Part shown: piece by piece, positions 26,568 to 35,592 of the stretch
Layout of the letters: each line of letters opens with the position of its first letter
Position numbering within the stretch: the stretch's first letter is position 1
Assembly (NCBI RefSeq): GCF_004000845.1
Contig: NZ_BIMA01000054.1
Coordinates: forward strand, 1 to 44,402
DNA from: Paenibacillus koleovorans NBRC 103111
Lineage (GTDB): Bacteria > Bacillota > Bacilli > Paenibacillales > NBRC-103111
Length of the DNA: 44,402 nucleotides
Direction: 5' to 3'
The notes under the pieces: model-generated
Told to the model about the DNA's origin: nothing
Databases searched by the model: none
The model's input: only the letters and a program-made list of their open reading frames with translations
Program-made: the position numbers and the translations under genes

Positions 26568-28445
26568 ATGTCAACCGGGAAAACGAGTATTTTGAACGAG
26601 AAGGATTATTATAGAACGGTATATGGCGGGTGGTTGGGTAAAAACATAGGAGGTACGCTGGGAGAGCCGGTAGAGGGGCAGATGAAGCTCCTGAATCTGA
26701 GCTTTTACCCGAAACTGGGAGAGGGTCCGCTCCCTAATGATGATTTGGACCTGCAGCTCGTCAATCTTCACGCGCTAGAGCAGTATGGCCCTCTCCTAAA
26801 CGCGCAGAAGTTAGGGCAGGAGTGGCTGGATCATGTGTTTTTTCCATTTGATGAATACGGCTACGCACTTACGAACATGAGAAGAGGGCTGATCCCTCCG
26901 GTGTCAGGCTGGTTCGGGAATCCCTTTACGAATTGCATGGGTTCGCCGATTCGCTCGGAAATTTGGGCCATGGTAGCGCCGGGTGCTCCTGAGGTGGCTG
27001 CCTATTACGCCTATCAGGATGCGATCGTGGATCATGCCGGTGGGGAAGGCGTATACGGAGAAGTGTTCTTTGCTACGATCGAGAGCGCTATTTTTGTAGA
27101 GAAGGACCGGGATAGGCTAATCCAAATCGGACTACGGAGTATTCCTGAACAATGTCGCACGGCTAAAGCGGTAAACGATTTATTGAGGTGGCATCGAGAA
27201 GGGCACGAATGGATAGAGGCCAGAAAGTTAATCCTGCAGCATCACGGTCATCCCAATTTTACGGATGCTCCGCAAAATATTGCTTTTACGATTCTCGGCT
27301 GGCTGTATGGGGAAGATTTCGAAGATGCCATCTTAAAGGCGGTCAATTGCGGTTACGATACGGACTGTACGGCAGCTACTCTTGGGGCAATACTCGGAAT
27401 GCTTCACGGCGCGGAGGCCCTTCCAGCGAAGTGGGTAGAGCCGGTAGGGGATAGAATCGCGGTTAGCGCGGCTGTCAATGGTTTTCCTGCTCCTCTGCAT
27501 CTGGAAGAATTGACTCGTCGGACGATCCGGATGGGAAAGCAAGTCCTGGCCGCATGGGATACAAGCATAATTGTCCACGATCAGCAGTCGACCGCTTGGA
27601 ATCGGAGCGATCTCATGGAGCTGGTACAGCCTTGTTCAATAGAAGTTGCTGCTACTGAGAACAAGTATCTACTCCCGCCTCAATCTACGGCAGATCCGAT
27701 GTTGGGATTAGCTATCGATTACGGGTACGAAGGTCCGGCTATCGGGTATGAAGCATCCAAAGAGCTTGCGATAACCTTGACTAACCGATCGAATGTTGCC
27801 TTGAGCGGGTCTATTTCACTTGAGCTTCCTGCGAACTGGACAGGGCCAAGGCCTGAAGAGGTTGAGATCGAGCTGAAGCCAGGTCAAAGTCAAGTCTGGA
27901 AGCCTACCATCCGGAATACTGGAGCTCTCGAGCCCTATTATCGCTTCGCTGCGGTATGGAGACGGCATCATGATGGCTCCTTCTGGTCGGAACATAGCAC
28001 ACCGTTCACACTCGTTTTGGCCTCAAAATGGACAATATGGGTTCCGGAAAATTCGGAGGCCAACCCTCTATTTTGTCCAACTAACCGGATTGCATGGGAC
28101 AAACTATCGACAGTCCCAGGCGTTTACCGTGCCTCTACACGACTCTTGAATCCAACTGAACGCACGATTAAGCTTATCGCGGCATCCAACTCACCGATCA
28201 CAGTAAGGCTTAACGGCGATATACTCATCCAGTGCGAGGAAACGATTGATTTTATGCCGGCTTATCATCGGGCCCCGCAGAGTCAATTTGCTCAGGTCGT
28301 AATTCCAGCCGGCGAACATATACTGGAGATCGAAGCGGTGAAGGGGGATACGAGTAGTCTCGAGGTTTATGTTTTGCCGGTTTCCACTAAGGAAACCAAG
28401 GCTCCGGGACCTAATTATTACATCACGGATATTCTGTTCTGCTAG
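26568..28445 (+). CDS. ADP-ribosylglycohydrolase-fold protein with C-terminal beta domains
   Basis: This 625-aa cytoplasmic protein carries the DraG/ADP-ribosylglycohydrolase fold in residues about 10-330. The signs are GGWLGKNIGGTLGEPVEG (20-37), the metal motif LPNDDLD (55-61), DHAGGEGVYG (155-164) and the second metal motif GYDTDCTAATLGAILGM (262-278), where the family has GGDTD. About 390-470 is a NEW3-like beta sandwich (LTNRSNVALSGSISLELPANW), and 480-620 a further binding-type domain. Bacterial proteins of this design in sugar loci probably act as glycoside or N-glycosyl hydrolases rather than on ADP-ribose. Start: AAGGAGGAG 5 bp before ATG 26568. Likely an operon with the SASA esterase. 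Substrate unknown. Confidence 0.82.
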   Translation: MSTGKTSILNEKDYYRTVYGGWLGKNIGGTLGEPVEGQMKLLNLSFYPKLGEGPLPNDDLDLQLVNLHALEQYGPLLNAQKLGQEWLDHVFFPFDEYGYALTNMRRGLIPPVSGWFGNPFTNCMGSPIRSEIWAMVAPGAPEVAAYYAYQDAIVDHAGGEGVYGEVFFATIESAIFVEKDRDRLIQIGLRSIPEQCRTAKAVNDLLRWHREGHEWIEARKLILQHHGHPNFTDAPQNIAFTILGWLYGEDFEDAILKAVNCGYDTDCTAATLGAILGMLHGAEALPAKWVEPVGDRIAVSAAVNGFPAPLHLEELTRRTIRMGKQVLAAWDTSIIVHDQQSTAWNRSDLMELVQPCSIEVAATENKYLLPPQSTADPMLGLAIDYGYEGPAIGYEASKELAITLTNRSNVALSGSISLELPANWTGPRPEEVEIELKPGQSQVWKPTIRNTGALEPYYRFAAVWRRHHDGSFWSEHSTPFTLVLASKWTIWVPENSEANPLFCPTNRIAWDKLSTVPGVYRASTRLLNPTERTIKLIAASNSPITVRLNGDILIQCEETIDFMPAYHRAPQSQFAQVVIPAGEHILEIEAVKGDTSSLEVYVLPVSTKETKAPGPNYYITDILFC

Positions 28446-28465
28446 GTGTAGAAACGAAAAACGGA

Positions 28466-28488
28466 AGCCGCTCCATCATGGAGCGGCT
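28466..28488. terminator. Bidirectional terminator between convergent genes
   Basis: AGCCGCTCCA (28466-28475) and TGGAGCGGCT (28479-28488) form a perfect 10 bp stem with a 3 nt loop. The - strand side runs into TTCCGTTTTTCGTTTC; the + side is followed by a weaker pyrimidine run. It overlaps the AraC gene stop codon by two bases. Confidence 0.85.
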
Positions 28489-29383
28489 ATTCGTCTTTCC
28501 GGTGAGCTTGACGATATCGGGAAGGGCTAACACCCTCCAGTTTCTTGAATACTTTACTGAAGTAATAAGGATCTTTGTAGCCCACATCGATCGCAATCTC
28601 ATGGATATCCGTCGATCGATGGGCTAATAAATATTTGGCTCGTTGATTCCTTAACTGCTGTACATAGGTGATCATCGAGATGCCGGCATTTTTCTTGAAC
28701 AATTGACACAAATACTCGTAACTGCGGTTCATCGCTTGCTCGATATCAGGTTTGCTGATCTCTCTATTGTAATGTTCATTTAAATAATTCACTAAGTGAC
28801 GGTAAGTAAAATAGGAAGTGGAGAAAGAATCCATAACCTTATTCTGATATAAGAAGTCATCGGCGAGTTTCTCTATAATATGACCGAGATTCAACGATAA
28901 TCGATAACGGAAATACCCTTTCGGTTGATCCATCTCCTGTAGCAGCTTCTCGAACATACTCAGCAGCTCGTAACATCTTCGAGGTTGAAACCGCTGAGGC
29001 AGGATCAGATGCTCTACATCCTCTTCGTCGGCGATCCGGAGCTCAGGATGCTTCACATCAATGCCGGATAGAGGCAATGGATTGGAGGAAACCGCTTGGA
29101 AACCTGGATGCGGGGTGAACTGAACCCAGAAGAACCCTGTCGAAGCGTTCAATTCCTGCCAGTTCTTGTGCCAGTCCCACGGCTCCAATAGCAAACACTC
29201 GCCTGACGACAGCAGCAGCTTTTGATTGGCAACCTGCAAATAAATAGGCCCCTCTGTAACCATGATCAGCTCATAATTGGGATTGCTGTTGCCCCATTCA
29301 TGAAACTGATGGTTGCCGCCCTGGTGGAATCCAACCCATTTTACATCAAGCTTGGTTAATCTCGACATTCGAAAATATCGCAT
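28487..29383 (-). CDS. AraC-family transcriptional regulator with cupin sensor domain
   Basis: This 298-aa DNA-binding regulator has an N-terminal cupin domain (about 15-150), with NPNYELIMVTEGPIYLQV and CLLLEPWDWHKNW, expected to bind a small sugar. A helical linker leads to a C-terminal double helix-turn-helix (about 195-290) with RSYEYLCQLFKKNAGISMI and IHEIAIDVGYKDPYYFSKVF, the canonical AraC signature. I chose ATG 29383 because GGGGAG precedes it; ATG 29410 is a longer alternative lying only 5 bp after the upstream gene. It follows the larger AraC gene on the same strand, so the two are probably co-transcribed and control the divergent importer and lyase cluster (inference). Confidence 0.9.
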   Translation of the reverse strand: MRYFRMSRLTKLDVKWVGFHQGGNHQFHEWGNSNPNYELIMVTEGPIYLQVANQKLLLSSGECLLLEPWDWHKNWQELNASTGFFWVQFTPHPGFQAVSSNPLPLSGIDVKHPELRIADEEDVEHLILPQRFQPRRCYELLSMFEKLLQEMDQPKGYFRYRLSLNLGHIIEKLADDFLYQNKVMDSFSTSYFTYRHLVNYLNEHYNREISKPDIEQAMNRSYEYLCQLFKKNAGISMITYVQQLRNQRAKYLLAHRSTDIHEIAIDVGYKDPYYFSKVFKKLEGVSPSRYRQAHRKDE

Positions 29384-29415
29384 ATAGCTCCCCATTTCAC
29401 GATGCCTCATCCGGC

Positions 29416-31671
29416 TCAGCTGTCCCCGTCCAACATCCCTTTGCGATAGTCGCCGGGCGTCAGGCCGGTATGCTTGCGGAACATGCGGATAAACGGAGTG
29501 ATGTTCGGATAACCGACCAGCTCCGAGATCTCCTGAATTTTTTTGTCCGTTTGCTTGAGCATCTCCTTCGCTTTGCGCATGCGGATCTCGGTGAGATAAT
29601 CCTTGAAATTGACGCCCGACTTCTCCTTGAAATGCGCCGAAAGATGCCCGCTTGTCAATTTCATCGTATCGGCAACCTTATCCAGTGAAATATCCTCGTG
29701 ATAATGCGATTCCAAATATTGAATCACATAAGCGACCAATGCATCCTGTTCTTCTCTGCGGGCTTGAATTCTGTCCATGGTCTGTTCGAGCAGTCGGGTC
29801 AGCAAGTCCTCGCAATCGTCCATGCTGTAGCAGAACGGCAATTCGCGGATCATGGGCTCCAACAGCTGTTCGTCCAGCTTCATCACGCGCAACGCCTGTT
29901 TCGCCTTGTTCAACAGATGATGGGCAAATGCTCGGACATCTTCCGCGAATGGACCTTCAGCCCGCAATTGGTTCATGATACGCTGCAGCAGCTGCAACGC
30001 ATCCTTGCGGTTGGCCGCAAGCAAGGAGCCGTACAAGTCCAGCTCTTGTTGGGGGCTGACCATAAAGTCGGTTCGGGGCGAACGCGCTTCGATGATTTGC
30101 ATCGTATCGTTCATTAGCCGGTACCGGATCAATTCTGAAGCTTCTTCATAGGCAGTCGTCAGTTTGGAGGATTGGGCATGCATCGAGCTGACGCCCAGAG
30201 TAGCCAAACAATAACGGGCATCCAGCTCCAGCACGCGTAACAACTTCGACAGGGACAGCAGCAGTTGCTCCCTGCCGGAGCCCCCTAGGAACACAAGCGA
30301 GGCAATTTGATCCTTTTCCAGTTGGAAGGTGATGGAATTCGGGAAGTCCTGAATCAACGTGAGATGAATGAACTCGCGGATATAGGAGGCCGCCCTGCCC
30401 GGGTCCAACTCCGCATAGTCATCGGACTGCTTGCGGAAATGCAGTTGAGTGAGCACGAATACGAACGGGTTGTGCTCGAATTCGGGATTGATCATTTTCG
30501 GGAAATGTTCTTTGATGGCCTTGATTTTATTGATGTACGTGTAATAGCGCAGAATCGACTTGGATTCGGATAAATCCTGATCGTCGCGTTTCTTCTTATT
30601 GGCCACATGCTGAAGATGCTCGTTAATGGCTTGAAATTCCCGGATGCCGCTCGATTCCTTGTCCTGTTTCCCCGCACTCTGCAAGGAATGGACGAAGCGT
30701 TTGACCGGATTGTAGATGGACAGGCTCATCGCGACGGAAACACCGATTCCGATTAGCAGCGAAATGAGTAGGGCAGGAAGAAATATCCAACTGAACCTGT
30801 CAATTTCCGTCTGGATGATGGCGCCGGGGATGCGGCTCGTATAGATCAGACCGGAAAACTGCCCTTGCTGATATAGATAATAACTGCTGTCGACATGTTT
30901 CAATTGCTTCTGCGGCTCGGGGAGCACCAATCCAGTTGCCGCCTCGGCATTCATGTTATAGATTCGGTTTTCCGCATCCGTGATCCAGAAGCCGTTATCG
31001 TAGGCATGATGAAGGGCGGCGGACGCTTTGTCCGTATTAATGAAAGCAACCAAATAAAAGTTCGGCGCCAGCTGATTTTTGACGATGAGCGCAACCGTAT
31101 GCGTCTGCTTCGTATGTGGAAGCGTAAACATACTGTCCACATAGGCGGGAACTGTCCGGTTCCAATAGGACGTCTCGAATTGGCCGCTCCAGAAATCGGG
31201 CTCTATGTAATCGCTGCCTACATATTTGGAGAATATGAGATTGGCATCGGAAGTGCCTTCTTTCGTAATGGCGATGGAAGGCTTCTTCACATACACCACA
31301 ATATTTTCGAGAAACAGGCTCGAATTGGATTGTACGGTTTGGATGAGAAGCTCAACGATTTCCTTCATATTGATTGCGGATAGGTCGGCATTACCCGTCT
31401 CCAGCTCGGCGGCCAAATAGGCGAAAGGGGCATTGTTGTATAAACCGATCATGGCATCGCGAGCGGACTGGATCACATTCTCATAGCTTTTGACGGTAAA
31501 TTGCAAGTTCGACTGATTAAAGCTGATCAGCCTGTCCTGGTATTGCCCCCGCAACGAATAAATGGACAGGAAGTGGAAGGACAGCAGCAGGGCGATCACA
31601 ATGGCATAACCGAATAGCAGCCGTTTGAACAACGACCCCGAAAATAGCTTGTACCACTCTTTCCATCGCAT
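29416..31671 (-). CDS. Membrane-anchored AraC-type regulator with extracellular sensor
   Basis: This 751-aa one-component regulator is of a design common beside Paenibacillus sugar importers. A helix at about 17-40 and another at about 296-320 enclose an extracytoplasmic Cache-like sensor region. A juxtamembrane HAMP-like linker (NPVKRFVHSLQSAGK) and a central cytoplasmic domain follow, then a C-terminal AraC helix-turn-helix pair (about 640-745): ISLDKVADTMKLTSGHLSAH and IQEISELVGYPNITPFIRMF, with KHTGLTPGDYRKG at the end. I chose ATG 31671, 8 bp after GGAAGGAG; TTG 31677 is less likely. It diverges from the importer at 31915 across 243 bp. It probably senses extracellular oligosaccharide or the loaded binding protein and activates the cluster (inference). 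Confidence 0.9.
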   Translation of the reverse strand: MRWKEWYKLFSGSLFKRLLFGYAIVIALLLSFHFLSIYSLRGQYQDRLISFNQSNLQFTVKSYENVIQSARDAMIGLYNNAPFAYLAAELETGNADLSAINMKEIVELLIQTVQSNSSLFLENIVVYVKKPSIAITKEGTSDANLIFSKYVGSDYIEPDFWSGQFETSYWNRTVPAYVDSMFTLPHTKQTHTVALIVKNQLAPNFYLVAFINTDKASAALHHAYDNGFWITDAENRIYNMNAEAATGLVLPEPQKQLKHVDSSYYLYQQGQFSGLIYTSRIPGAIIQTEIDRFSWIFLPALLISLLIGIGVSVAMSLSIYNPVKRFVHSLQSAGKQDKESSGIREFQAINEHLQHVANKKKRDDQDLSESKSILRYYTYINKIKAIKEHFPKMINPEFEHNPFVFVLTQLHFRKQSDDYAELDPGRAASYIREFIHLTLIQDFPNSITFQLEKDQIASLVFLGGSGREQLLLSLSKLLRVLELDARYCLATLGVSSMHAQSSKLTTAYEEASELIRYRLMNDTMQIIEARSPRTDFMVSPQQELDLYGSLLAANRKDALQLLQRIMNQLRAEGPFAEDVRAFAHHLLNKAKQALRVMKLDEQLLEPMIRELPFCYSMDDCEDLLTRLLEQTMDRIQARREEQDALVAYVIQYLESHYHEDISLDKVADTMKLTSGHLSAHFKEKSGVNFKDYLTEIRMRKAKEMLKQTDKKIQEISELVGYPNITPFIRMFRKHTGLTPGDYRKGMLDGDS

Positions 31672-31834
31672 AGGCAAGTCTCCTTCCGGTTATTGTACAA
31701 AATCGTGGTTTTCGCCTTTCTTGCGGGTAACCCCGAAAATGATGCACAATCCCCAGTATTGCATGTATATCAGCCGGACTGCAGTTGCTATACTCAAGTG
31801 TGTCAGGGGGGGATGCAAGTTGGATTATAGAGGG

Positions 31835-31848
31835 ATTCCGATCGGAAT
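31835..31848. promoter_or_regulatory. Perfect 14-bp palindrome in divergent promoter region
   Basis: ATTCCGATCGGAAT is a perfect palindrome 66 bp before the importer start and about 165 bp from the AraC gene start. A partial half-site AATCGGAAAT follows at 31851-31860. An extended -10 (TTGCTATACT, ending near 31797) lies upstream on the + strand. A plausible operator for the importer or the regulators. Confidence 0.45.
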
Positions 31849-31914
31849 GCAATCGGAAATGATCGGGGTCGCAACCATTCACATTCATCAGCATGAAGGG
31901 AGGTAAACAAACAA

Positions 31915-32826
31915 ATGATACAAACGCATCGCAAGAAAGCCGGCTTCCAACATGCGGGATTATTACTTATGCTGCTGCCTGGTGTCGTATTCGTCTTTAT
32001 TTTCAGTTACATTCCGCTATACGGCATCTTGCTGGCGTTCAAAAATTACAACTATTCCATGGGCATTTGGGGGAGTCCGTGGGCCGGGCTCGAGCACTTC
32101 CGCACCTTTTTGACCAATCCGGATTTTTTCCGGTTAATGCGCAACACCTTGCTGCTGAATATATACTCGCTGCTCTTCTACTTCCCCATGCCGATTGTGC
32201 TGGCGATTCTGCTGTATGAGGTGCGCGGGCGTTTCTTCAAACGGTTCGTGCAAACGGTTTCTTATGTGCCTCATTTTCTATCGACAGTAGCAATTGTAAC
32301 TTTGATGGGTGTCTTGTTGTCGCCGGAAAGCGGAATTGTCAATCTCATTCTCAAATCAACGGGTGCCGAACCGATTTACTTTATGGCCAAGCCGGAATGG
32401 TTTCGCACCTTGTATATCGGTTCGACTATTTGGCAAAATGCCGGATTTTCAGCAATCATTTATTTGGCTGCGTTAAGCAGCATCGACACGGAGCAGTACG
32501 ATGCCGCTTATATTGACGGCGCTTCACGATTACAGCGCATTCGTTATATTTCCCTTCCGGGAATTGGGCCGACCATTATCATTATGTTGCTGCTGCGTCT
32601 TGGCGATTTGTTGGAGCTTGGGTTCGAGAAGGCATTTTTGATGCAAAATCCGTTGACATACGACACTTCCGATGTGGTTTCAACTTATGTGTACCGTGTT
32701 GGGCTTATGGGAGGAGAGTTCTCCTATGCGACAGCCGTTGGCATATTCAATATGGTGCTTTCTCTCATTCTGATAGGCATCTTTAATCAGATCAGTCGCA
32801 AAGCTAGCAGCGTGTCACTGTGGTAA
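31915..32826 (+). CDS. Sugar ABC transporter permease (LplB type), second importer
   Basis: This 303-aa membrane subunit of a CUT1 importer is homologous to the permease at 1836. The N-terminal HAGLLLMLLPGVVFVFIFSY is followed by PLYGILLAFKNYNY, about six transmembrane helices, and the EAA loop DAAYIDGASRLQRIRYISLP (about 200-219), which docks the ATPase. Start: GAAGGGAGG before ATG 31915. It is the first gene of the cluster that runs to the end of the window on the + strand. The divergent AraC genes probably control it. No ATPase is encoded nearby. Probable cargo: oligosaccharides released by the PL8 lyase encoded downstream (inference). Confidence 0.92.
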   Translation: MIQTHRKKAGFQHAGLLLMLLPGVVFVFIFSYIPLYGILLAFKNYNYSMGIWGSPWAGLEHFRTFLTNPDFFRLMRNTLLLNIYSLLFYFPMPIVLAILLYEVRGRFFKRFVQTVSYVPHFLSTVAIVTLMGVLLSPESGIVNLILKSTGAEPIYFMAKPEWFRTLYIGSTIWQNAGFSAIIYLAALSSIDTEQYDAAYIDGASRLQRIRYISLPGIGPTIIIMLLLRLGDLLELGFEKAFLMQNPLTYDTSDVVSTYVYRVGLMGGEFSYATAVGIFNMVLSLILIGIFNQISRKASSVSLW

Positions 32827-32886
32827 TTATTGTAATTTCAAGTCGCTTACGCTAACCTGCATGAATGTTCATGCAGAAGAAAGAGA

Positions 32887-33771
32887 GTGATTGTGCTGAG
32901 AAAGCTGGAAGGTTTCGATATTGTGGTGTATGTTCTTCTCGGTTTTGTTGGGATTGTCACATTGCTGCCATTGCTCCATCTGCTTTTCATTTCATTTGCC
33001 GATCCTGCAGTGCTGAGTCGTGGCATGTATTTGGTGCCAACCAGCTTTTCTACTGTAGCGTATCGGTTTGTGTTCGAGCACACGGATATGCTGACAGGGT
33101 ATCGGAATTCAATCTTGTATACGCTTGCATATGTAACGCTTGCACTCCTATTGACAGTCATGACCGCGTATCCGCTCTCCAAAAAAGTGCTGCCTGCCCG
33201 CAAGTATTTAACCTTCTACTTTGTGCTTACCATGTTTGTCAGCGGAGGGCTGATTCCCTTTTTTCTCGTGGTAAAATCGCTAGGGTTGGTCAATACGGTT
33301 TGGGCAATGGTCATTCCGGGTTCATTATCGATTTTCAATATGATCCTGATGCGCACCTATTTTCAATCGTTGCCCCAGGAAATGGAGGAAGCGGCTATTA
33401 TCGATGGAGCCGGGCTGATGAGGACATTGCTTTCGGTCATACTGCCTGTATCGAAACCGATGTTGATGACGATTGGATTGTTTTATGCCGTATCGAAATG
33501 GAATGACTATTTCAATGGATTGATTTTTCTCAATGATCAGAAACTGTTTCCGCTACAGTTGATGGTTCGCCAGACGAATGCCATTATTGACGCCGCGCTT
33601 TTTGAGATGTCCCGGCAAAACAATACCTTATACGGCTATAGCCTCATGGATTTGTCCAGACCGATCAGTTACGCCGCTTTATTCGCCTCGATCTTCCCGA
33701 TTCTTGCCGTATATCCGTTTATTCAAAAATATTTCGTGAAAGGGGTGATGATCGGTTCTTTGAAAGGGTGA
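32887..33771 (+). CDS. Sugar ABC transporter permease (YtcP/CarB type), second importer
   Basis: This is the partner membrane subunit, about 294 aa, with VVYVLLGFVGIVTLLPLLHL, FVLTMFVSGGLIPFFLVV, the EAA loop EAAIIDGAGLMRTLLSVILP and the standard ending FVKGVMIGSLKG. The start is a GTG: 32887 in the longest form, though GTG 32893 is better spaced from AAGAGAG. No ATG fits. It lies 60 bp after the first permease. Identity to the permease at 2783 is visible over the core helices, so the two importers in the window are distant paralogues and not a recent duplication. Confidence 0.9.
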   Translation: MIVLRKLEGFDIVVYVLLGFVGIVTLLPLLHLLFISFADPAVLSRGMYLVPTSFSTVAYRFVFEHTDMLTGYRNSILYTLAYVTLALLLTVMTAYPLSKKVLPARKYLTFYFVLTMFVSGGLIPFFLVVKSLGLVNTVWAMVIPGSLSIFNMILMRTYFQSLPQEMEEAAIIDGAGLMRTLLSVILPVSKPMLMTIGLFYAVSKWNDYFNGLIFLNDQKLFPLQLMVRQTNAIIDAALFEMSRQNNTLYGYSLMDLSRPISYAALFASIFPILAVYPFIQKYFVKGVMIGSLKG

Positions 33772-33834
33772 AAAGTAAGGCATTTTAGTAGGCTGGCTTC
33801 ATAAGAATCGACTAAAAATCAAGGAGGGCATTCA

Positions 33835-35451
33835 ATGCACACACAGAGAGGTTTGTCTGACATGATCAGAAAGTTGTCGCTTGTTGGAGTTCCCGCCGTG
33901 TTGCTGTTCGTAGCGGCTTGTTCCGGTTCGCCAACGAAAAATTCGGACAGCAGTTCATCACCCGCAGCGGGAAACAGTTCGCCTGCGGCAAGCACGGCAC
34001 CGAGCACACCCAAAGAGAGGATTGCCTACACGGTGTGGGTGGAAGGCACGGAAAGCGATGCGAGTCTCGCGCTTGCGTTCAAGAAACTTGGCGACAAGTT
34101 CAATTTGGATTTGAAAATGGTTTATACGCCTTTGACGGATCTGCCGACCAAAATCAACCTTGCTGCTTCGACGGGTGATTTCCCGGACATCATCTTCAAG
34201 ATTCCAAATGGGATCGATACGAAAAAGATGGGAGTTCAAGGCATCCTGTTGCCGTTGAAGGAATTATCGAAGAAGTACGCTCCGAATTTTCTCAAGGCGT
34301 TGAATGAAACTACCGATGCGGAAAAAGTGATCACCGTTCAGAACGATTTCTACCAGATGCCTGTATTGGCCGAAAAAGGGATGGCAAACAACAATCGCAA
34401 CGGTACCATCTATCGCAAAGATATTCTCGATAAAAACGGAATCAAATCTCCGACGACAACTGAGGAGTTCTACAACGTATTGAAGCAATTGAAGCAATTG
34501 TATCCGGATAGCGCTCCGATCTCGAACAGAACGCCTGGGCTTGCCAAATCAACGTTCTTCTCCGTTTTCGGGGTATACAGCACACCGGTGGAACAATACA
34601 TTTTGGCATCGGACGCTTACAAAGAATCCATTGCCTATATGGCCAAATTGTATAAAGAAAAGCTGCTTGACAACGAATTTCTGACCATCACTCAACAGCA
34701 GTTCAATGAAAAGGTATACGCAAACAAAGTCTTTTTCTTCTACGACAATGAACAAACCTATGAGCAGATGGGAACACAACTGGCGGGAATTAACACGCAG
34801 GAGTTGACTCAGGCGATGGCGGATTCCGATCCGAAGAAAAAAGAAGATTTGTCCAAGAAGCTGTTATCCGTAGTCGATGTAATGCCGAATATTCAAGCGC
34901 CAGGCAGAGAGTTTAGCAAAGGCTCACCCGATCTTGTCAACTTGCGTGGTGTCGTATTCAGCAAGAAAATCAAAAATCCGGAACGCGCGCTTGAGATGGT
35001 CGATTACTTGTTCAGCAAGGAAGGCAGCCGGTTCGGTGCGCTTGGCGATGAAGGGGTTGCTTACACAATTGGCAGCGACGGAAAGCTGAGAGTGAGAAAC
35101 ATGACGGATGAGGAAAAGAAAAAAAATCCGCTGGCAGCTGCGCTTCAATTGGGTTCGCGCCGAACGCTGGAGGTTTACCGAGATACGCGTTTGGTTGGAT
35201 ACCGGGAAACGACTGTCAATGGTGCGTCATTCAAAGAAAGACCGATGGAAATTTACGAAATGAACGATGAACAAACGCAGCGCTATGCCGTACTGAACGC
35301 ACAGATTACGAAGAAGCAGCAGGAGTACGAGAGCAAGTTTATCACCGGAGCATTGGAGGTTGAAAAAGGCTGGAACGATTACATCAATGATCTGAAGAAG
35401 CTGGGTCTGGATGAAATGCTGAAGCTGCAAAACGACACGCGGGTAAAATAG
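33835..35451 (+). CDS. Extracellular sugar-binding lipoprotein, second importer
   Basis: This 538-aa solute-binding protein is of the LplA type. AAGGAGGG precedes ATG 33835. The signal peptide has MIRKLSLVGVPAVLLFVAAC, with lipidated Cys at residue 29, then a Ser-rich linker (GSPTKNSDSSSSPAAGNSS) and the large binding domain. Residues near 240-270 carry FSVFGVYSTPVEQY; the C-terminal helix ends LKKLGLDEMLKLQNDTRVK. It is the third importer gene, 63 bp after the permease. It should capture oligosaccharides at the cell surface for the two permeases. Ligand inferred only from the lyase cluster downstream. Confidence 0.92.
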   Translation: MHTQRGLSDMIRKLSLVGVPAVLLFVAACSGSPTKNSDSSSSPAAGNSSPAASTAPSTPKERIAYTVWVEGTESDASLALAFKKLGDKFNLDLKMVYTPLTDLPTKINLAASTGDFPDIIFKIPNGIDTKKMGVQGILLPLKELSKKYAPNFLKALNETTDAEKVITVQNDFYQMPVLAEKGMANNNRNGTIYRKDILDKNGIKSPTTTEEFYNVLKQLKQLYPDSAPISNRTPGLAKSTFFSVFGVYSTPVEQYILASDAYKESIAYMAKLYKEKLLDNEFLTITQQQFNEKVYANKVFFFYDNEQTYEQMGTQLAGINTQELTQAMADSDPKKKEDLSKKLLSVVDVMPNIQAPGREFSKGSPDLVNLRGVVFSKKIKNPERALEMVDYLFSKEGSRFGALGDEGVAYTIGSDGKLRVRNMTDEEKKKNPLAAALQLGSRRTLEVYRDTRLVGYRETTVNGASFKERPMEIYEMNDEQTQRYAVLNAQITKKQQEYESKFITGALEVEKGWNDYINDLKKLGLDEMLKLQNDTRVK

Positions 35452-35475
35452 ACGATAATTTCACATGGCTACTGA

Positions 35476-35523
35476 GGGTGGACGGCGTTTGAGAGTAACA
35501 ATATCAGACGATGGTGTCCACCC
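35476..35523 (+). terminator. Long imperfect hairpin before the PL8 lyase gene
   Basis: GGGTGGAC (35476-35483) pairs with GTCCACCC (35516-35523), and inside it CGTTTG pairs with CAGACG with one G-U pair. No T tract follows, so it may be an attenuator or processing site separating high expression of the binding protein from the lyase. Confidence 0.4.
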
Positions 35524-35592
35524 CCATTATTGGCGAGGCGACGATAGATAAGGCAGAAACGTAAGCATACTCTTTTATTTATGGAGGCTTTG

